Positions 21,256 to 34,345 of a stretch of 64,000 nt of DNA are shown here, in pieces. Within the stretch, counting starts at the first letter, position 1. Each line of letters begins with the position of its first letter. A program made the position numbers and the translations under genes. The notes under the pieces are model-generated. The model saw only the letters and a list, made by a program, of their open reading frames with translations. It was not told the origin of the DNA and searched no databases. Source of the stretch: Steinernema hermaphroditum (lineage: Eukaryota; Nematoda; Chromadorea; Rhabditida; Steinernematidae); contig CM059623.1 in assembly GCA_030435675.1 (NCBI GenBank), positions 770,012 to 834,011 of the forward strand, in the 5' to 3' direction.

Positions 21256-22830
21256 TTAGACTTAAATTCGCACAGCTGTGGAAAGATTTACCAGCGTTAG
21301 TTCATTTCCTGATTTTTATTTTTGAAAACATCTTTTATTTACGAACGTTAACCTTGAAGTGTTAAATTCGCATAGCCGTGGCAAAATTTTTGTTTGACTG
21401 ACTTTTCTGTTTAAGAAGAGGAGGTGTCCTACCAAGAATGCTTGGTGTCAAACCATGTGACTCTTTTATGGACAGTTCAGCCTCAAAGTATAAAATGATT
21501 TTTGTATATGTAAATTAAACTCTTAACCCTCTACCAAGCCATATGAATCAGTCAAACCATATGAATAGTACGCTCCTCAAGCGCTTATATAATCTGAGCA
21601 TGCAGTAAAACGATCGAGACTTTCCAAAGATTTTCACTTTTATGGACAGTTCAATCTAGAAATGAAAATTTTTGCACTTTAGAGCTGTAATATTTTCTGT
21701 TCAACTTTTTGTGTTCAATTCTATGATTTTTGTCATTCATCTTATCACATCTGCTTTACTAAGTAAGGATCGATTTTTGCAAGAAGACCAGGTGAGCTAG
21801 ATAGAGACTTTATAGAGAACTTCACTTTTATGGACAGTTTAACCTTAAAGTGTAAGCTTGAAGAGATAGGCCTCGAAGAGCTTGAAGAGTACTTGTAGAG
21901 ATACTATTTTTGCTCTAAGGTGTTGGACGCTCGTTTGAGAAAGCCTTTGGTCTTTTCAACAGTTTTTACATCTGTTTTACTAACTAATAACTAAAGTTCT
22001 ACGGTCGATGTGTAATTCGATCGAGACATTCCGACACATCGAGACAAACGACTGAGACTTTCCAGAGAGGTTTACTTTTATGGACAGTTCAATGCTAAAA
22101 TGTGCGCAAGCTTGAACATAGTATTTTTGTCGTGCAGCCCTTTTCACCGCTCCTCCTTCTACATTTGTCTTTTTATGAACGAATTAGTCTTTTATGGACA
22201 GTTCAACACTGAAATGTAAAATAACTTGGAGGATTTTGGAAGTATTTTTGTGATGTGCTAAAATTATTGTATGTCGTCTTTTTGTACAGGATTATTTTTG
22301 TACTGGGAAACATGCATGTTGGTCATACGCTGCTCTGGATTCTCGTTTGAGAAGGCCGTTCATCTTTTCACATCTGTTTCGCTAAGGATCAATTTTTGTA
22401 ATATACTTTTTGTAATCAGAGAACCATATGGAAGCACGTGAGGTACATAGAGACTTCACAGAGAGTTTCACTTTTATGGGCAGTGTTCACATCTGTTTTA
22501 CTAGCTAAAGATCCATATGCAATTCTTGTAATTAGAGAATGTATTCTTTGTGTATAGTATTGCGGTGGAATTTTTGTATTGTAGTCACTTTGAAGATTCT
22601 CGTCATTTATCTATTCACGTCTGTTTCTCTAACTAAGGATCCGTATATCATTCTTAAATCTGAGATGGACCAAAAAGCACGTGTGCCAAGAAGCATTCAC
22701 AGCTACTTTTATGGACAGTTCAACTCTAGTATTTTTGCTGCCGCTGTCGTTCTTGTTGGTTACATGTCGAGCTGCTCTCGATTCTCGCTTGAGAAGACCA
22801 TTTATTTTTCTCACATCTGTTTTTCTAACT
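21256..22830. repeat. Degenerate tandem array with 'cttttatggacagttca' core
   Basis: The core recurs at about 21463, 21637, 21825, 22075, 22189, 22471 and 22706, always in the same orientation, spaced 114-282 bp. Each is followed by AAAGTG/GAAATGT-like sequence, an 'atttttg' tract and often 'cacatctgttttactaactaagg'. It looks like a decayed satellite or a multi-copy insertion array. No coding content. Confidence 0.75.
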
Positions 22831-24474
22831 AAGGTTAACCGAGATTTTTGAGGAGTCTAAGTGCAGTTAATGTCGTTCACTGTGCAGCCGCACTTTTATC
22901 AGCGCGAACCCAAGTAAAAACAAATGAAACGTCTCCCTGCCTTATCGATTTTGCCCTTTCAACCGACGAATGTTCCTTATTAATTCCATACACACATCCT
23001 CGAAACCCAGTCTCTCCTATCTTCTCCCCCGATCTCCTATTGGTCGTAAATTCATTCGTCTATTTGCATCTCGACGGCTTCTATATTGGGAAATCGGAAT
23101 TTCCAAATTTATCACAGATGTCAAGAGAACGTACAGCTGCCTCCTCATTCGCCTCGTCGCCCCATTTCCAAACAAACAGTTCCCATCTGCATTTTCTTTG
23201 TGTTTACCGACCCCACTTCGATTTCCAAAACGTTTCCGACAAGATTGGATGACTAAGCGGACAAATAAAGAACGCCGCCGAGTCGTTCCGATAAATCGAT
23301 TCGCCGAAAGGGTTTCAATGGGCCTTTCGGGTGTGACTAATTTTCCGGCTGATCGATTCGATGGGCGTTTGCAGGTCGCTTTCTTTTCAGTGGGTATGGA
23401 CATTTTTGAGGTTTGGGTTTGCAGTTCTTCGACGGAAATTTTCTGAAATTTCCGACAGATGGTTCGGGACTTGTCACGGACATTGTTTTCAAAATGCATT
23501 TCGACAGCAGTACTTTCGAATGAACTCGTTCGCCTTCAAAGATAATATAATTTTGAACATTCTGTATAGTCGATTAGGAGAAAAAGGGCTAATTTTTGCA
23601 ACGCGCTTGTAATACCATTGCCTATCGAACCGGACTCGTGAGTCAGAATAGTTTCATAACGTGGCCTAGTTATAACCGAGTTTTGGACCACGTTATCATT
23701 CTGCAGAACACTGTATCTAGTTGAGCTAAATGCACACTAATCTTACCGTTTTTCATTTCTTAGAAAGTTTCAACACCACTGAGTTCTATTTTTGCTTGCA
23801 TTTTAGTGCTACAAAATCTGTGGCCACGGTTTGCCAAAATAAAGCTGTGAAGGGTGGATGCAAATTGTTGAAGATTGGGTTTGCAGCTCTCTTGTGATAT
23901 GCAACGAGACGGAAATATTTTTGAATGAACTCGAACTTGTTCACCATTAAGTGTGAAATCGTTGAAATGGAAACGCCTAGTAGATGGACTTTCCCACTCT
24001 CTTTGTCTTTCGGTACCGGTCGGGAAGGGACTCCCCATTCGAATGATTCAAATGACCCGTAGGCATTTACAAATGAGACAGTACTGTCTACTTACGCCGG
24101 TGCTCCATTTCCAAAAAACAGTCAAAAAATGACATTCCAGACTTCTGTTTCATTTTTGATCCGTAGGATTGGGTTCAGCACCGCTCTCAGTCCTCATTTT
24201 GCCTTTCACTACCTCACTTTCACTGGATAAATAGTAATCTTTGCGTGTTTTTGCGAGTAGAATCGAGTAGCATCGAAATTTGTCCCTTTCTAACGATTTG
24301 TGAATCTCTCCACGTGTAACCTTAAGGCCCAGCCTCATTTTAAGAAATAGCTTTGGTCCACGGTCAAAACTACACTCTGATCGACATGTTCGACTACCCT
24401 CCCTCTAGGCACGCCAGTAGCAATTAGGATGCCGACAATGATGGCTGCTGTTTCCGGGAGCAATTTTGACCAAA

Positions 24475-24630
24475 TATTTCCAAAAAGTATGAGTAGATCT
24501 TTAGCTTTTGTTTTTGCCGTTTTTGTTCTTCCGATTTTTGAACTATCGTATTTTTTTTGTCTTCTTTTTGACCTCGGAATTGGGATCTTTTTTGCTCTTT
24601 TTTACTTTGAGTATATTCAATTTTTGAGCT
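24475..24630. other. Phased T-tract region
   Basis: Runs of four to eight T recur every 10 to 16 bp ('gtttttgccgtttttg', 'gatttttgaac', 'tattttttttg', 'cttctttttgacc', 'gatcttttttgc'). Helically phased T tracts bend DNA. In Caenorhabditis, periodic An/Tn clusters are associated with germline-expressed genes. The assignment here is by eye. Confidence 0.45.
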
Positions 24631-25439
24631 CAATCCATGTGTATTCGTTCTGCATAATCTAATCGCACTGAACCTGACTCATGATGCAACCGTGTAGCAA
24701 CTAAAAACCGCCGGCATTTATGTCATCGTCGGGGCGTGTAATTGCTCGAAATTGCGTTTCCTCTGACCGCAAAAAGGTTAATTGCTCTGCACGGCTTTTG
24801 TGATTTGGAAACTCGAAGACCTGTACCGACCTTCGCTTCTATAATTGTGGTTTTTTGTTGAAATCTTGAATTTTAACACGCTCGCCTATTATCACACTTA
24901 TAATCGGCGGCGCTATTCACACTTCCGAAGGCCATAGTCACCTCCTACTGTACTCTACGGAAGTGCATTAAACCTGTTTTCTTACGTTCCAATGACTCTA
25001 AGTGCCCAGAGCCGCCGTCACCGCCTAATCCCATAACACACCTCCCCCGCCACATCGAATCCCATTCCAATCACCACCACCGTCTCGCCTAACCCACATA
25101 TATCGTAACCTTCGCATAATCGCGTCTTCGCTACTCCTCCTCCTTGCATTCATCTCCATTCGCACTCACGCCTCAAGGTCGTCTTCCGCATCTGTTGCTC
25201 ATCTGCCGCCGCCGCGAAACATTCCTCGCGCACTCCTAATTGTTTCGCGCGCGCGTACTCGTCGCGGTCATTGTCTTCTCGATTACTCTTCCTTCGGCGG
25301 TGTCTGCCTCGAGTAGCCGCCGAGCAAATCCCTTTTTTTTGTTTGTGCAGCCGCCACTAAGACTATTGTATCGGTTTGAAGTGATGAAAGGTACCCGAGG
25401 AGCGGAGGACACTCGGGGATTAGGTGAGGTCCGGCTGGT

Positions 25440-25700
25440 GCGTTCTTTGTGAGTTCTTCGGAGGTGTCGTCTTGCAGGCAAATGATACTTCTAGTAGAAG
25501 TAGAAGAGTTGATTTGATTAGGGGGCCATCAGACTGTTCAATTTTTGATCCCTTACGCTCTGATGTGGATCTTGAGGTCTCAGGCTCCATTTTCTATTTT
25601 TTGCGTTGTCGTCTTGCAGGCAAGTGATACTTCTAGAAGAGTTGATTTGATTAGGGCGCCCATCAGATCGCTTAATTTTTGCCTTGCGACAAGATGTTCT
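25440..25700. repeat. Tandem repeat with 'gtcttgcaggcaa.tgatact'
   Basis: Two adjacent units (starting near 25,466 and 25,607) share 'gtcgtcttgcaggcaa', 'tgatacttctag', 'gagttgatttgattaggg' and 'tggatcttgagg'. A third partial unit lies at about 26,633-26,665. Confidence 0.7.
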
Positions 25701-25730
25701 TAAGTGGATCTTGAGGTGGATCTAAAGTAT

Positions 25731-25807
25731 CTTTCACAAGGTCGCCGTCACCGGCACCGTTTTGTGTTCACGTTGCCACCGGCGCCGGTAAGGGCACCTT
25801 GTGAAAG
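25731..25807. repeat. 77-bp palindromic miniature element
   Basis: Ends CTTTCACAAGGT and ACCTTGTGAAAG are perfect inverted repeats, and the GC-rich interior (CACCGGCAC.../...GCCGGTAAGG) continues the symmetry. It looks like a tiny MITE or a two-arm remnant. I see no clear target duplication. Confidence 0.65.
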
Positions 25808-28800
25808 AGCCATAAGTGGATCTCAGGCTCTATTTTCTTGCAATATCATAAGATTCGAAACGTTTTTTTCGGTATTCTTAGAGGAAGAACAGTCAAACTT
25901 TGGATTCTTTGGATGTGAAATTTCTCAAATATCCTCTTCAACAGGCTGAAAAAACGTTTTCAAATTTTTTATCTCCATTTTTCCGCGAATATGGATTTGT
26001 GTGTCAATGGGTGATGGTTGAGCTTGCCTATTATATTCGCCTTTTTGCAACCTAACACATCGGTTGTATGTGCCACATTTTAGTCGTCTCTCTGGAAACC
26101 GTTAAGGTAAAGAATTGAAATTTTTGAATTTCTCCAATGCGTATAAACCTTCTGTTACGTCTTGTCGTAACAATAGTTTGAGGGAGCTAGGAGCTCTACC
26201 TGGTGGGAGACCTCAAACTTGGGTAATTAAACCTTTTATAATCAAAACGTAACACGTAAACAACCCTAACGCGAACATACACAATCATAAGGTGCATAGA
26301 CATGCGTTAGGCACAATTAACATAGAAACAAGAGCGGATGTCAAACGGGGCGAATGACAACGCAGACAGAGACTGTAGACGGTTGGGATCGTGGTGAGAC
26401 CTAACCGAATACGAACAGTGATCACAATGCGTGTGGTCAGCACGCAACACCTCCCAAAGCAAGTGGATACAAAGAACAACTATATGAAACAAGACCAAGA
26501 CGATTGGGCTTCTTGCTTGTCCTTCCACTTCGGGTGACGTAGCTGTCCTCGGCGATGTTAGGTGCTGCAGCGGAGTCGTCGGCAAACTTTAACTTTTTTC
26601 TATTCGGATTTGCCTTTTTACGTCTTTACGGAGGTGCCGTTTTGCAGGCAAGTGATACTTCTACAAACTGCTCATTTTTTTAAAAAACTTTGAAATGTTT
26701 GATGTCGAGTCGGATTTGTGGGTTTTATGCAGCCAATGGATGGGGGTTAAACTTATCGATTTTATTTAGATTGTCGATTATTACGATTACAGATTTACCT
26801 TTTTAAGTGTCTACACCAAATGAATGTTGAAAGGAAGAAACGTTATTGACGCATGGCCCTTCTTCTACCATTTGCAAATACCATCTTCGCCACGCTCTTG
26901 ATATTTTCATCGTTTCCGATATTCCACATGACGTACGTGGTTGCGTACATGGAATAGACACTTCAAACTCTCAAATTAAAAAAAAATTATCTACACAGTG
27001 GTCCCAAAAAGGTCACTTGATGTCTTAGAAATGACATCCCAGACCAGAGCAGCACTGCTACAGAAAAAGGAGTGAACGGCGATTAGTCATGACCAACACA
27101 TGAAACTGAGCCAGGTCGAGCCGAGCGGGCTTGTATTGCGAAATGTCACTGAGCTCGCTTCACTATAGAGTTCAGTTTCTCTCTAATCACAACTTGAATC
27201 TGATGTCTGATCACCACTCTAATCAAATCAACTCTTTCGACGAATTTCGCGCGCCAATCAGCCTCTCCGACCATGTATAATCCCTTCCGCTGACCAGCTC
27301 AAATCCCCCCGCGACCTAACAGATGTTCCAGGTGTTCCCTGTCGTGTGTCTCTTTGTTTTTCGAACATTCCCACTCACATCCTCCCATCGACCCTGCCGT
27401 TATGCGAACCCGCGCCCGAGGCGCCGAATTCCAATCGTGGAAATTCCGATTGCTTCGCATTGTTTTGCGCGCGCATGATTAATTTGACAGCGATCGTCGC
27501 GAAGATCCTTGCGGAGATTGTCGAAAGCGAGTGGCGGGGAGAAAGGCGCGCGATTGGATCTGCAGTTCCATGTTATGCAATAGTCGTAGTAGTGCCGGAT
27601 TAGTGACACGCTTCGTTTAGTCGCCGTCGTCGTGCCCATTGAATCGCCATTATTTTGATTAGCTGCGCCGGGGGCGACTAGAGCAGTGTTTCCGCTGGTG
27701 TTTCCTGTCGCCTATATATAAGGCGGTCGAATAAGAGTGCAATTCTAGCCTTTGCGATTCGGTAGTTTCTATGCATTTTGCTTTGTCACACCATGCCTTT
27801 TTGTATAGCTGCTATTCTCTATCGGCACATGCACACCCATACAATCCATGGAAATTGCACTTTTTCGCCCAAAGCGCCCCTCGTCCGTCTCAATTCTTAA
27901 TCAGACGTTTATAAATACGTCGTACAGTCATCTCGACTGCGGCCGAAAGCGTTTCGCCAACAAACGTGTCCTTAGACGTTCTTTTCCGTCTCGCGAATCC
28001 GTTCGTGGCGACTCGTAAAAGGTGTGACATTACCCAGAGTGCCGCGTCACTTTACGACCTCTCTAGCAGTTCTCACAGACGTTTTTGACGGAATTTTATG
28101 GGTGTTTGCTCGTCACGGTCCTTGTTTTTTCTGTAATATACGGTATAGCGGTAAAATTACAGTACTAGAGAACTGAAAGAAATAAGCAGTCTATTCACCC
28201 CTTGGAACCGCAATCAATCTGTTCTTGGTGGGACCCAGCCCAGACGCCGGTACTTCGTTTTCTTTATTTCGTTGTAAAATTGGCGGTTTTCTGTGTTGTT
28301 TTCACATTACTTTGACAGGTTACTCCCGTGTTAGTGTAACAGTGACACAGGAACATTTCACAAAACCTGTTGGAAGCGGATCCAGTGGAGGAACTTGTGG
28401 TTACGTGACCTTCGATTTGGAAGCCACTTTCACTTGCTATGCTTCTAGAATTTGAATTCTTCTAGTGGTATTGAAATCTCCCTCCATGTTTTTCTAAGCT
28501 CTGCACGGCATGCTCTGCACGTGGGTTCACATCTCTTATATGCACAATCGTAGACACAAAAGGGTGTCTAGTCAGTCTAGAGGCTGGAGAGGGACTACTA
28601 TCCCACACTTTCAGTTCTTCCAGTGGGCCATTTTCGGTCTTAATATCTCCGTCCATGTTCCTTTTGACACAGACCCCTTTGATGGAACGTTCCTTCTAAG
28701 CTCTCCCTCTAAATGTAGTTATTTCCCTTACGGTTTTTGCAAATTGGCCGCCACTACAAACAAACAACTAAATAGAGCGTCCAGAAGTCGGTAAACATTT

Positions 28801-30498
28801 CTTGATAAAGCGAGCAGGAGTGTAGTGCACACCAATAACGGAAAACACCCCACCCACCGTGATTCACTTCACCGCTTAACAGCTGCTATCAGCGAACAAG
28901 CAGCAAACAAAATCAACCAGTTGGTGCCGGTTGCTGACTCAGTGAACCGCCAGAATAAGCCTTCTGATCTGTGGTGGTGAGAGGTATTTTTAGCTTTCCC
29001 TGTAGCTCTTCCGGCTTAAATCTTCAGTTCTTTTTGAAAGACGTCAGTTTCTTGAAGACTCGCACAGTACATCTTATCTAACTGTAGCCGCCGTCTCCTG
29101 TAAATATTGTGACAACCCCAAACCGGACTCGCTAATTACCTCGACGCGTGAGTCACCCCATGCGCAGTGCCTAACGACGCATGTCAAGCGGACAGCGGAC
29201 ATGTCCACCTCATCCGGCGGCTGCAAAGACGCGCGCCCACAGGTGCAGCTTGGGGCTGCTTGTCCCGCGGGTGCGCGCGACGGTCGCATTAGGCGCGGTG
29301 GTGACTCACCGCGGAGACATTGATCGTCTCCGCGAAGGTATGCCACGACGGCCTCGGCCCTAACTCCGACTGTAGTCATCACCAGGTGGTCCCCAATCAC
29401 CTGCCCCTCCGAGGGGCGCCGCATTCCAACGCCACTTTCGCTTATCAGTCGTTTTCATCGCCGCCGCGAGCTTTTCGCGCGACGTAGGCCGTTCGTTTGT
29501 TCGGTGATACGCGTGCGCTGCTAGCAGCCAAAGCAGCACTCCCACTCTTCTCCCTGTCGTCATTTTGTCTTTTTACGCACTCTTACGATTAGTCACTGTA
29601 TCGATTGTGGGCGATTTTTGGAATGCCTTGCTCAGTCATTGTTGGACAGGCTTGTTTTAGCCTTTGACGTAGGGAAATGATGTTCATTTCTACGTCTTTT
29701 GGATGTGTTCATCTTTCAGCATTTTTCCCGAAAGCTTTCTGATATGTAGCACAAGGAGCACATTCCTTTTAGCTTTCGCAACTAAAGTGCATAGTTCTCG
29801 AGTGATTAGGGAAGGTATCACATTCCACAGGAAGGTACCCGTCCCACTCACCGTCACCTAGGGTTCCATGGTTGGTTTTGTCGTCAAGAAACGTCTCAAT
29901 TGATCGTCTCATAATCATTGTGACTTCCACTATTTACGAAACAGAAAGCGATTTCCCATGTTCGCGATCAGATGATGTTCCTTTGAGATCTCAAAGACGG
30001 TTTTGATCTTCTAGGGCTTTGATGTCTCCGCTTGATCGTCGGAAAGTCATGTCTAAGCATCGTTTATATAATCGTTTATCCAGTTTGCTTTAGCCTTGTA
30101 GGAGAAAACGGGCCGGTTAATGAACCATAACAGTATTCGACTTTTTTTCGGATTCCATCCATTCCTTAGTTGTCCTCCCCTTTCCCATCTGTCACCTTTT
30201 GCTGCTGAGTCCCTCTCAAGTTGAGTAACGTCGCCAAATTAATCCCCCTCACTGACCACTGACCTCACCGCCGCGCGCTTTCGTAAGCACTCTCTGTGCA
30301 GTCGGCGCCGAGTGTGGCGCGTTCGCGCGCGCGACAATGCGAAAACAAAGACACAATCCTTCCTCCTCGTCGGTGACCTCGATCCTTTCGCACCGTCCAC
30401 CTCCTCGACGGCCTCTTTTGGCCCTCGGCGTACTAAAGCGCCGCGTTTAATCGTGAAAACATTCTAATTTCAAACGCTCAATCTTGACCGAGTCATAG

Positions 30499-33400
30499 AT
30501 GTTTCAGCCCCGACGCGTGGCCGCCCACTTTGGCGTCGACGACCCACCGACGATGCTCAGGCGCTGTCCATCTGGCGCGAGGAAGAAGATCCGACAGCGG
30601 CGCGAGGAACAACAGTAAGTCGTCTTAGAAGATTAGGCTAATTCTGATGGATCACTGGGGTGTTTATGCGCAGCTTCGGCTGGTCAAGGGCCATTGTGCG
30701 TTGTTGTTATGATCTTGCCGCTTGTTCTAGGGTTTCAGATGGGTTGAGATACGAAAATTTTTATGGCTTTCGAAGTAGAATAAGATCCATGGAATTAGGT
30801 ACAGTCGAGGAATAGAACTCGAGACTGTTGATGAGGTACATTGAAGGTTTTCGACTGTTTTCTTCATTGAATTTTACTGTTTCTGAGATATCAAAATTTA
30901 CATAAAATTGACAGTTATTTAGACTTCGGAGCCTTAGAATTTTTGAGCAGTCGATGGACAGATTCGAGTGTTAGAACGTACCCTGACGAGAGTCCCTTTA
31001 TATATGGAAAAAATAAAAGAAGTATTGAAGATTTTCGACCGTTTTCTACATTGAATTTTACAGTTTCGGATATATCAAAATTTCCATAAAATTGGCGGTT
31101 ATCTTGTATAGTCATTTAGATTGGCTTGGCGCCCTTAGAATGAGGGTTTAGTGGGTAGAATCGAGAGATAGAACTCATGCCTAAAAGTGAGACGAGAGCC
31201 CCTTTCTACGTGGAAAAATAGAAGATGTAGTGAAGAGTTTCTACCGTCTTCTTCTTTGAATTTTGACCTTTTCGACCCCAAGACATGATTAATATTTTCC
31301 ATCAGCGTCTCGGGTTAATCACTATTCGAATGGACATCGTGCATTTTTATGACCATTGTGCATCGAAATGATAAATGAACCCGCAGAACTCCTCCAACAT
31401 ATGTTCCCAATCATCGTTTTCTTCGCTCCCCTCATGACATATGTCTTTCACCACCCCCCTGAACTAATAGTCACTCGCCCACAAGACGGTTTTGTTTATT
31501 TGCCGTCTTTGTATCGGCGAGATGTTTACAAGAATCCGCGCAATGTTTATAATCTTCCCATCAGCGCGCTCGCCGTCGGGGTCCCCGCAATGTCATCAGA
31601 TGTCGTCTGTTTTGCATTCGAAATGTCATGTGAATGGGAATCGCCGTTCGCCAGAGTTTCACACGTTCGCTTCCTTTGCATAGATGCCGCCTGGCACGTT
31701 GGAGGCTTATCTCTGTTTTGTCCCGCATTCTGTGTGCACAGAAGCTCTCGTGTGTTTTGGTCAAAGTTCCTAGGCGGCGGCGAACCAGTTGGAGGAAAGT
31801 TGTTTTCGCAGTCGATTGGATTTCCAGTTGTGGAGTCAAAGGAGGAGGCAAAAGTAGCCACTCAATCTCCAATGCGACCAATTTAGGAACGAAAACTCCA
31901 TTTGATCCTACTTCTCGCATCGTTTTCAAAGTTGCCCTCCCTACTATACTTTAAACAGTTCCCACTCTATTACCACCCCGTCCCCCAGCCGATAAGATCT
32001 TTCTCAGGGAAGCGCCGACGGCCGAAACCAGGTCAACTGTAAAAACCTTTGCTGCCACTAACAATTCGTTAATTTTTTGCTCACAAAGGGCTTTGCCGCT
32101 CCAAAACGTAAACGGAAATTAAATTGCGACCTTCGCGTCTTCTTTCGTTTTCGCTTCCCGCTAATTACGCGACGATTACGGTAGAGGTTGTAAAAAACAA
32201 ATTAAAGGTCGCCGTTTGTGAATGGGCAAACAAGCGTGGAACATTTTGCTCTTATGGGGTGGATTGTAAACGGCTTGTTCCAGATGTTTGTCCGTTGTTT
32301 CTTGGAACAAATGGTGGTCATACTTGTGCACAATGAGTCAAGTAGAAATGGGACAAAAAGGGCATCTAGACACAAGTCTGGGGAGTCATTTCCGAGCAGA
32401 ATGCGAGATCGGTCGGGAAACAAAAGAAACCGACCACCCTCTGACGTTTTGAATCTTCCCAATGGCTTTTGGGACACTCTGCACCTTTTGTAGACAATGT
32501 TGTCGTAGCTAGACAGTTCTGCAGAATTGAAAACGACCGATCCGCCCCTTCAGACGTGTAAAGTGATCTCTGGAGTCAATCTTTAAGTTGCATAAGGGCC
32601 CCATCACAAACATTGGCTTCTTTCCTGCTTGTTTTTGTCTGTTTAATTCATTTTTTCGATCAAAACTCCTTAACGATAAACTTCACTATACGTTTACAAC
32701 CGCAAAATTCAACACCCTCCCGCGTCAGGTACCCCTCACCTGCTGCTTCCACCGCGTCTCGTCTCGACCATAAAATCATAAAACCGCACTGACCATCTGG
32801 ACTGCGTTCTTTTGTCCATCGGCCGCCGCCTCCAATCGGCGGCGCCGAGAACAAAATATTTTTATTTATCATCGGCGTCGTAAGGCGCCGCCGGAATCTT
32901 TCTATTTCGCACCATTTGTTGTGATGTATTACGATTGATTCTTGACACTTGTATGTTATAGAGTTCAATCGTCAATCTTCGCCTCTTCCACTAATCTCTC
33001 GTCATACTCATCTTCGTCTTCCACTTCGACAGCCGAGGCGGAACTGCAGAAATTTGACTACCGTAGTCTTCTGAATTCCGGTGGATACAAATCTATTCTT
33101 CCAGACGACACTTTTGAGAAACCCAAACCGAGGTATTCCGACGTTCTTCTGGGCTGTCCCTTAACGAGAGGTTCTAGGTTCACGTCATCGATGACGTCCC
33201 TCTACAGTCCCTCCATGGTGGACATCACAATACCCGACACTCCCACGGAGGAAGCCAAAGATTCCCCTCCCCTTCCTCTCCCCAGAAGTCGTCCATCGTC
33301 CTTCGACGAGTCCTTCGAGAGCACCTCCGAAGTACCCTCTACTGTAGCGCCTCCGACGCCCACTTCGGCCAACGGAAAGCCTACAGTTCAAGTGCTGCCC

Positions 33401-34345
33401 ATGCCGGCTCAGAGACAGTTCCCCGTGATCGAGCCTCCTGAGGTGATGAAGGCGCCACCACCCTTGCCGGCCAAGCGGGACCGACCAAAGCCTCCGCCCG
33501 TGCCGAAGAAGCCTCTCGGACTGACGAATAAGCTGGCCATGCAAAGAGCGCAGATGAGCAAGAGTTGTGCTTCTATGGATAGTCTTTCGGTAAGTGGCTA
33601 TAAGTAACTATCCAAAAATACTTAATTCCCTACCTTTCAGACCTCATCGTCGCCTCCCCTCTCGAAACTCGCCCCATCTCCCCTCTCTTCATCCGGTTTC
33701 TTCTCATCGGTCCAGTCCCAAGAGTGCCTGAACCGTCTCTGCGCGTCGCCTTCGCTTCTCAGCCTCCAGACCGCCCTCCGCAACCCACAGGCCCTATCCG
33801 CCGAGGAAATAGAGAACCTCGAAGATCGCCGGCACCAGCTCGTCGAGTCCATGACCCGAAAAGTGGCCATTTTGGACGAAGAGCGTCAGAACATCGACGA
33901 CGAACTGGAGTCGAACGAGGAGTTCAGGGCGTCCACATTCGCTGTCGTCCTCGAACAGAAGCCGTTCCTCGTGAAACGCATCCAGTCGCATCTGAATCAG
34001 AGCATGCAGATGTCGGCGTTGGAGGCGCGCCTGAGGGATCAAGTGGAGAAGATCGACCAGGCGTTGGCCGGGAACAACGACGAATCTGAATTCCTGTCCT
34101 TGAGACGGCAACGCCTCCAAGACCAGTTCAACGACATCGCCTTCCTGAAGAGCGCCAGCGACAAGAGAGACGACGACATCACCGCGGAGGTGGAGAAGGC
34201 CTTCGACCACGACATCACACTGATGGAACAATGGCGCTACTACAAGGAGACGCTGATCAAGCTGAACGTGGAGAAGCGTCAGATCGCCGACCGGCTGAAC
34301 GTGGCGAAGTCGCAGCTGAAGTCTCTGGAGACTTTATCGATTTGA
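30499..34345 (+). CDS. Shroom-like protein with C-terminal ASD2 domain
   Basis: Three exons, 30499-30614, 32962-33589 and 33641-34345, join in phases 2 and 0 and encode 482 residues. The N-terminus is basic ('RKKIRQRREEQ'). Residues 40-250 are Ser/Pro-rich with SH3-ligand-like PPPLPAKR and PPPVPKKP motifs. From about residue 305 a long coiled coil follows the order of the Shroom ASD2 domain: 'QLVESMTRKVAILDEERQNI', 'LEARLRDQVEKIDQAL', 'DKRDDDI', 'EQWRYYKETLIKLNVEKRQI' and 'AKSQLKSLETL'. Shroom ASD2 binds Rho kinase and drives apical actomyosin constriction. No PDZ or ASD1 is visible. Introns are GT-AG with a TTTCAG acceptor for exon 3. The exon 1 link rests on phase and splice sites only. A fragment of the last exon recurs at 37,141. 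Confidence 0.75.
30780..31290. repeat. Three tandem units of about 200 bp in Shroom-like intron 1
   Basis: Units beginning near 30,790, 30,940 and 31,150 share 'gaa..ttttcga.cgttttct', 'attgaattttac.gtttc', 'atatcaaaattt.cataaaattg' and 'gacgagagtcccttt'. The third is the most diverged. Confidence 0.65.
31300..32960. other. Rest of Shroom-like intron 1
   Basis: A 176-residue frame at 31,356-31,886 has no domain and overlaps frames on the other strand, so I treat it as chance. The intron ends at a 'tgttatag' acceptor at 32,961. Nothing else is recognised. Confidence 0.45.

Larger units (their letters stand above)
22831..30498. other. Long non-coding stretch upstream of the Shroom-like gene
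   Basis: No exon that I can support. At 22,850-23,500 frames are open on both strands without domains. At 27,710 a TATA-like 'ctatatataagg' sits near the end of a GC-rich patch. A CpG-rich segment at 29,100-29,560 contains E-box-like CAGGTG sites. Repeats and a periodic T-tract region are listed separately. Confidence 0.4.

Noticed and set aside
21463..22723. Possible CRISPR-like array because of evenly recurring short repeats
   Set aside because: Spacing is irregular, units are degenerate, and the genome is a eukaryote with spliceosomal introns.
26145..26250. 'tgttacgtcttgtcgtaaca' looked like the start of an LTR
   Set aside because: It is a short palindrome. I found no second LTR, primer-binding site or target duplication.
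31356..31886. 176-residue plus-strand open frame in Shroom-like intron 1
   Set aside because: Overlaps two minus-strand frames of similar length and has no domain; probably a chance frame.
33185..34231. Minus-strand open frames of 119-145 residues across the Shroom-like exons
   Set aside because: Antisense shadows of the coiled-coil coding sequence; no start context or family match.
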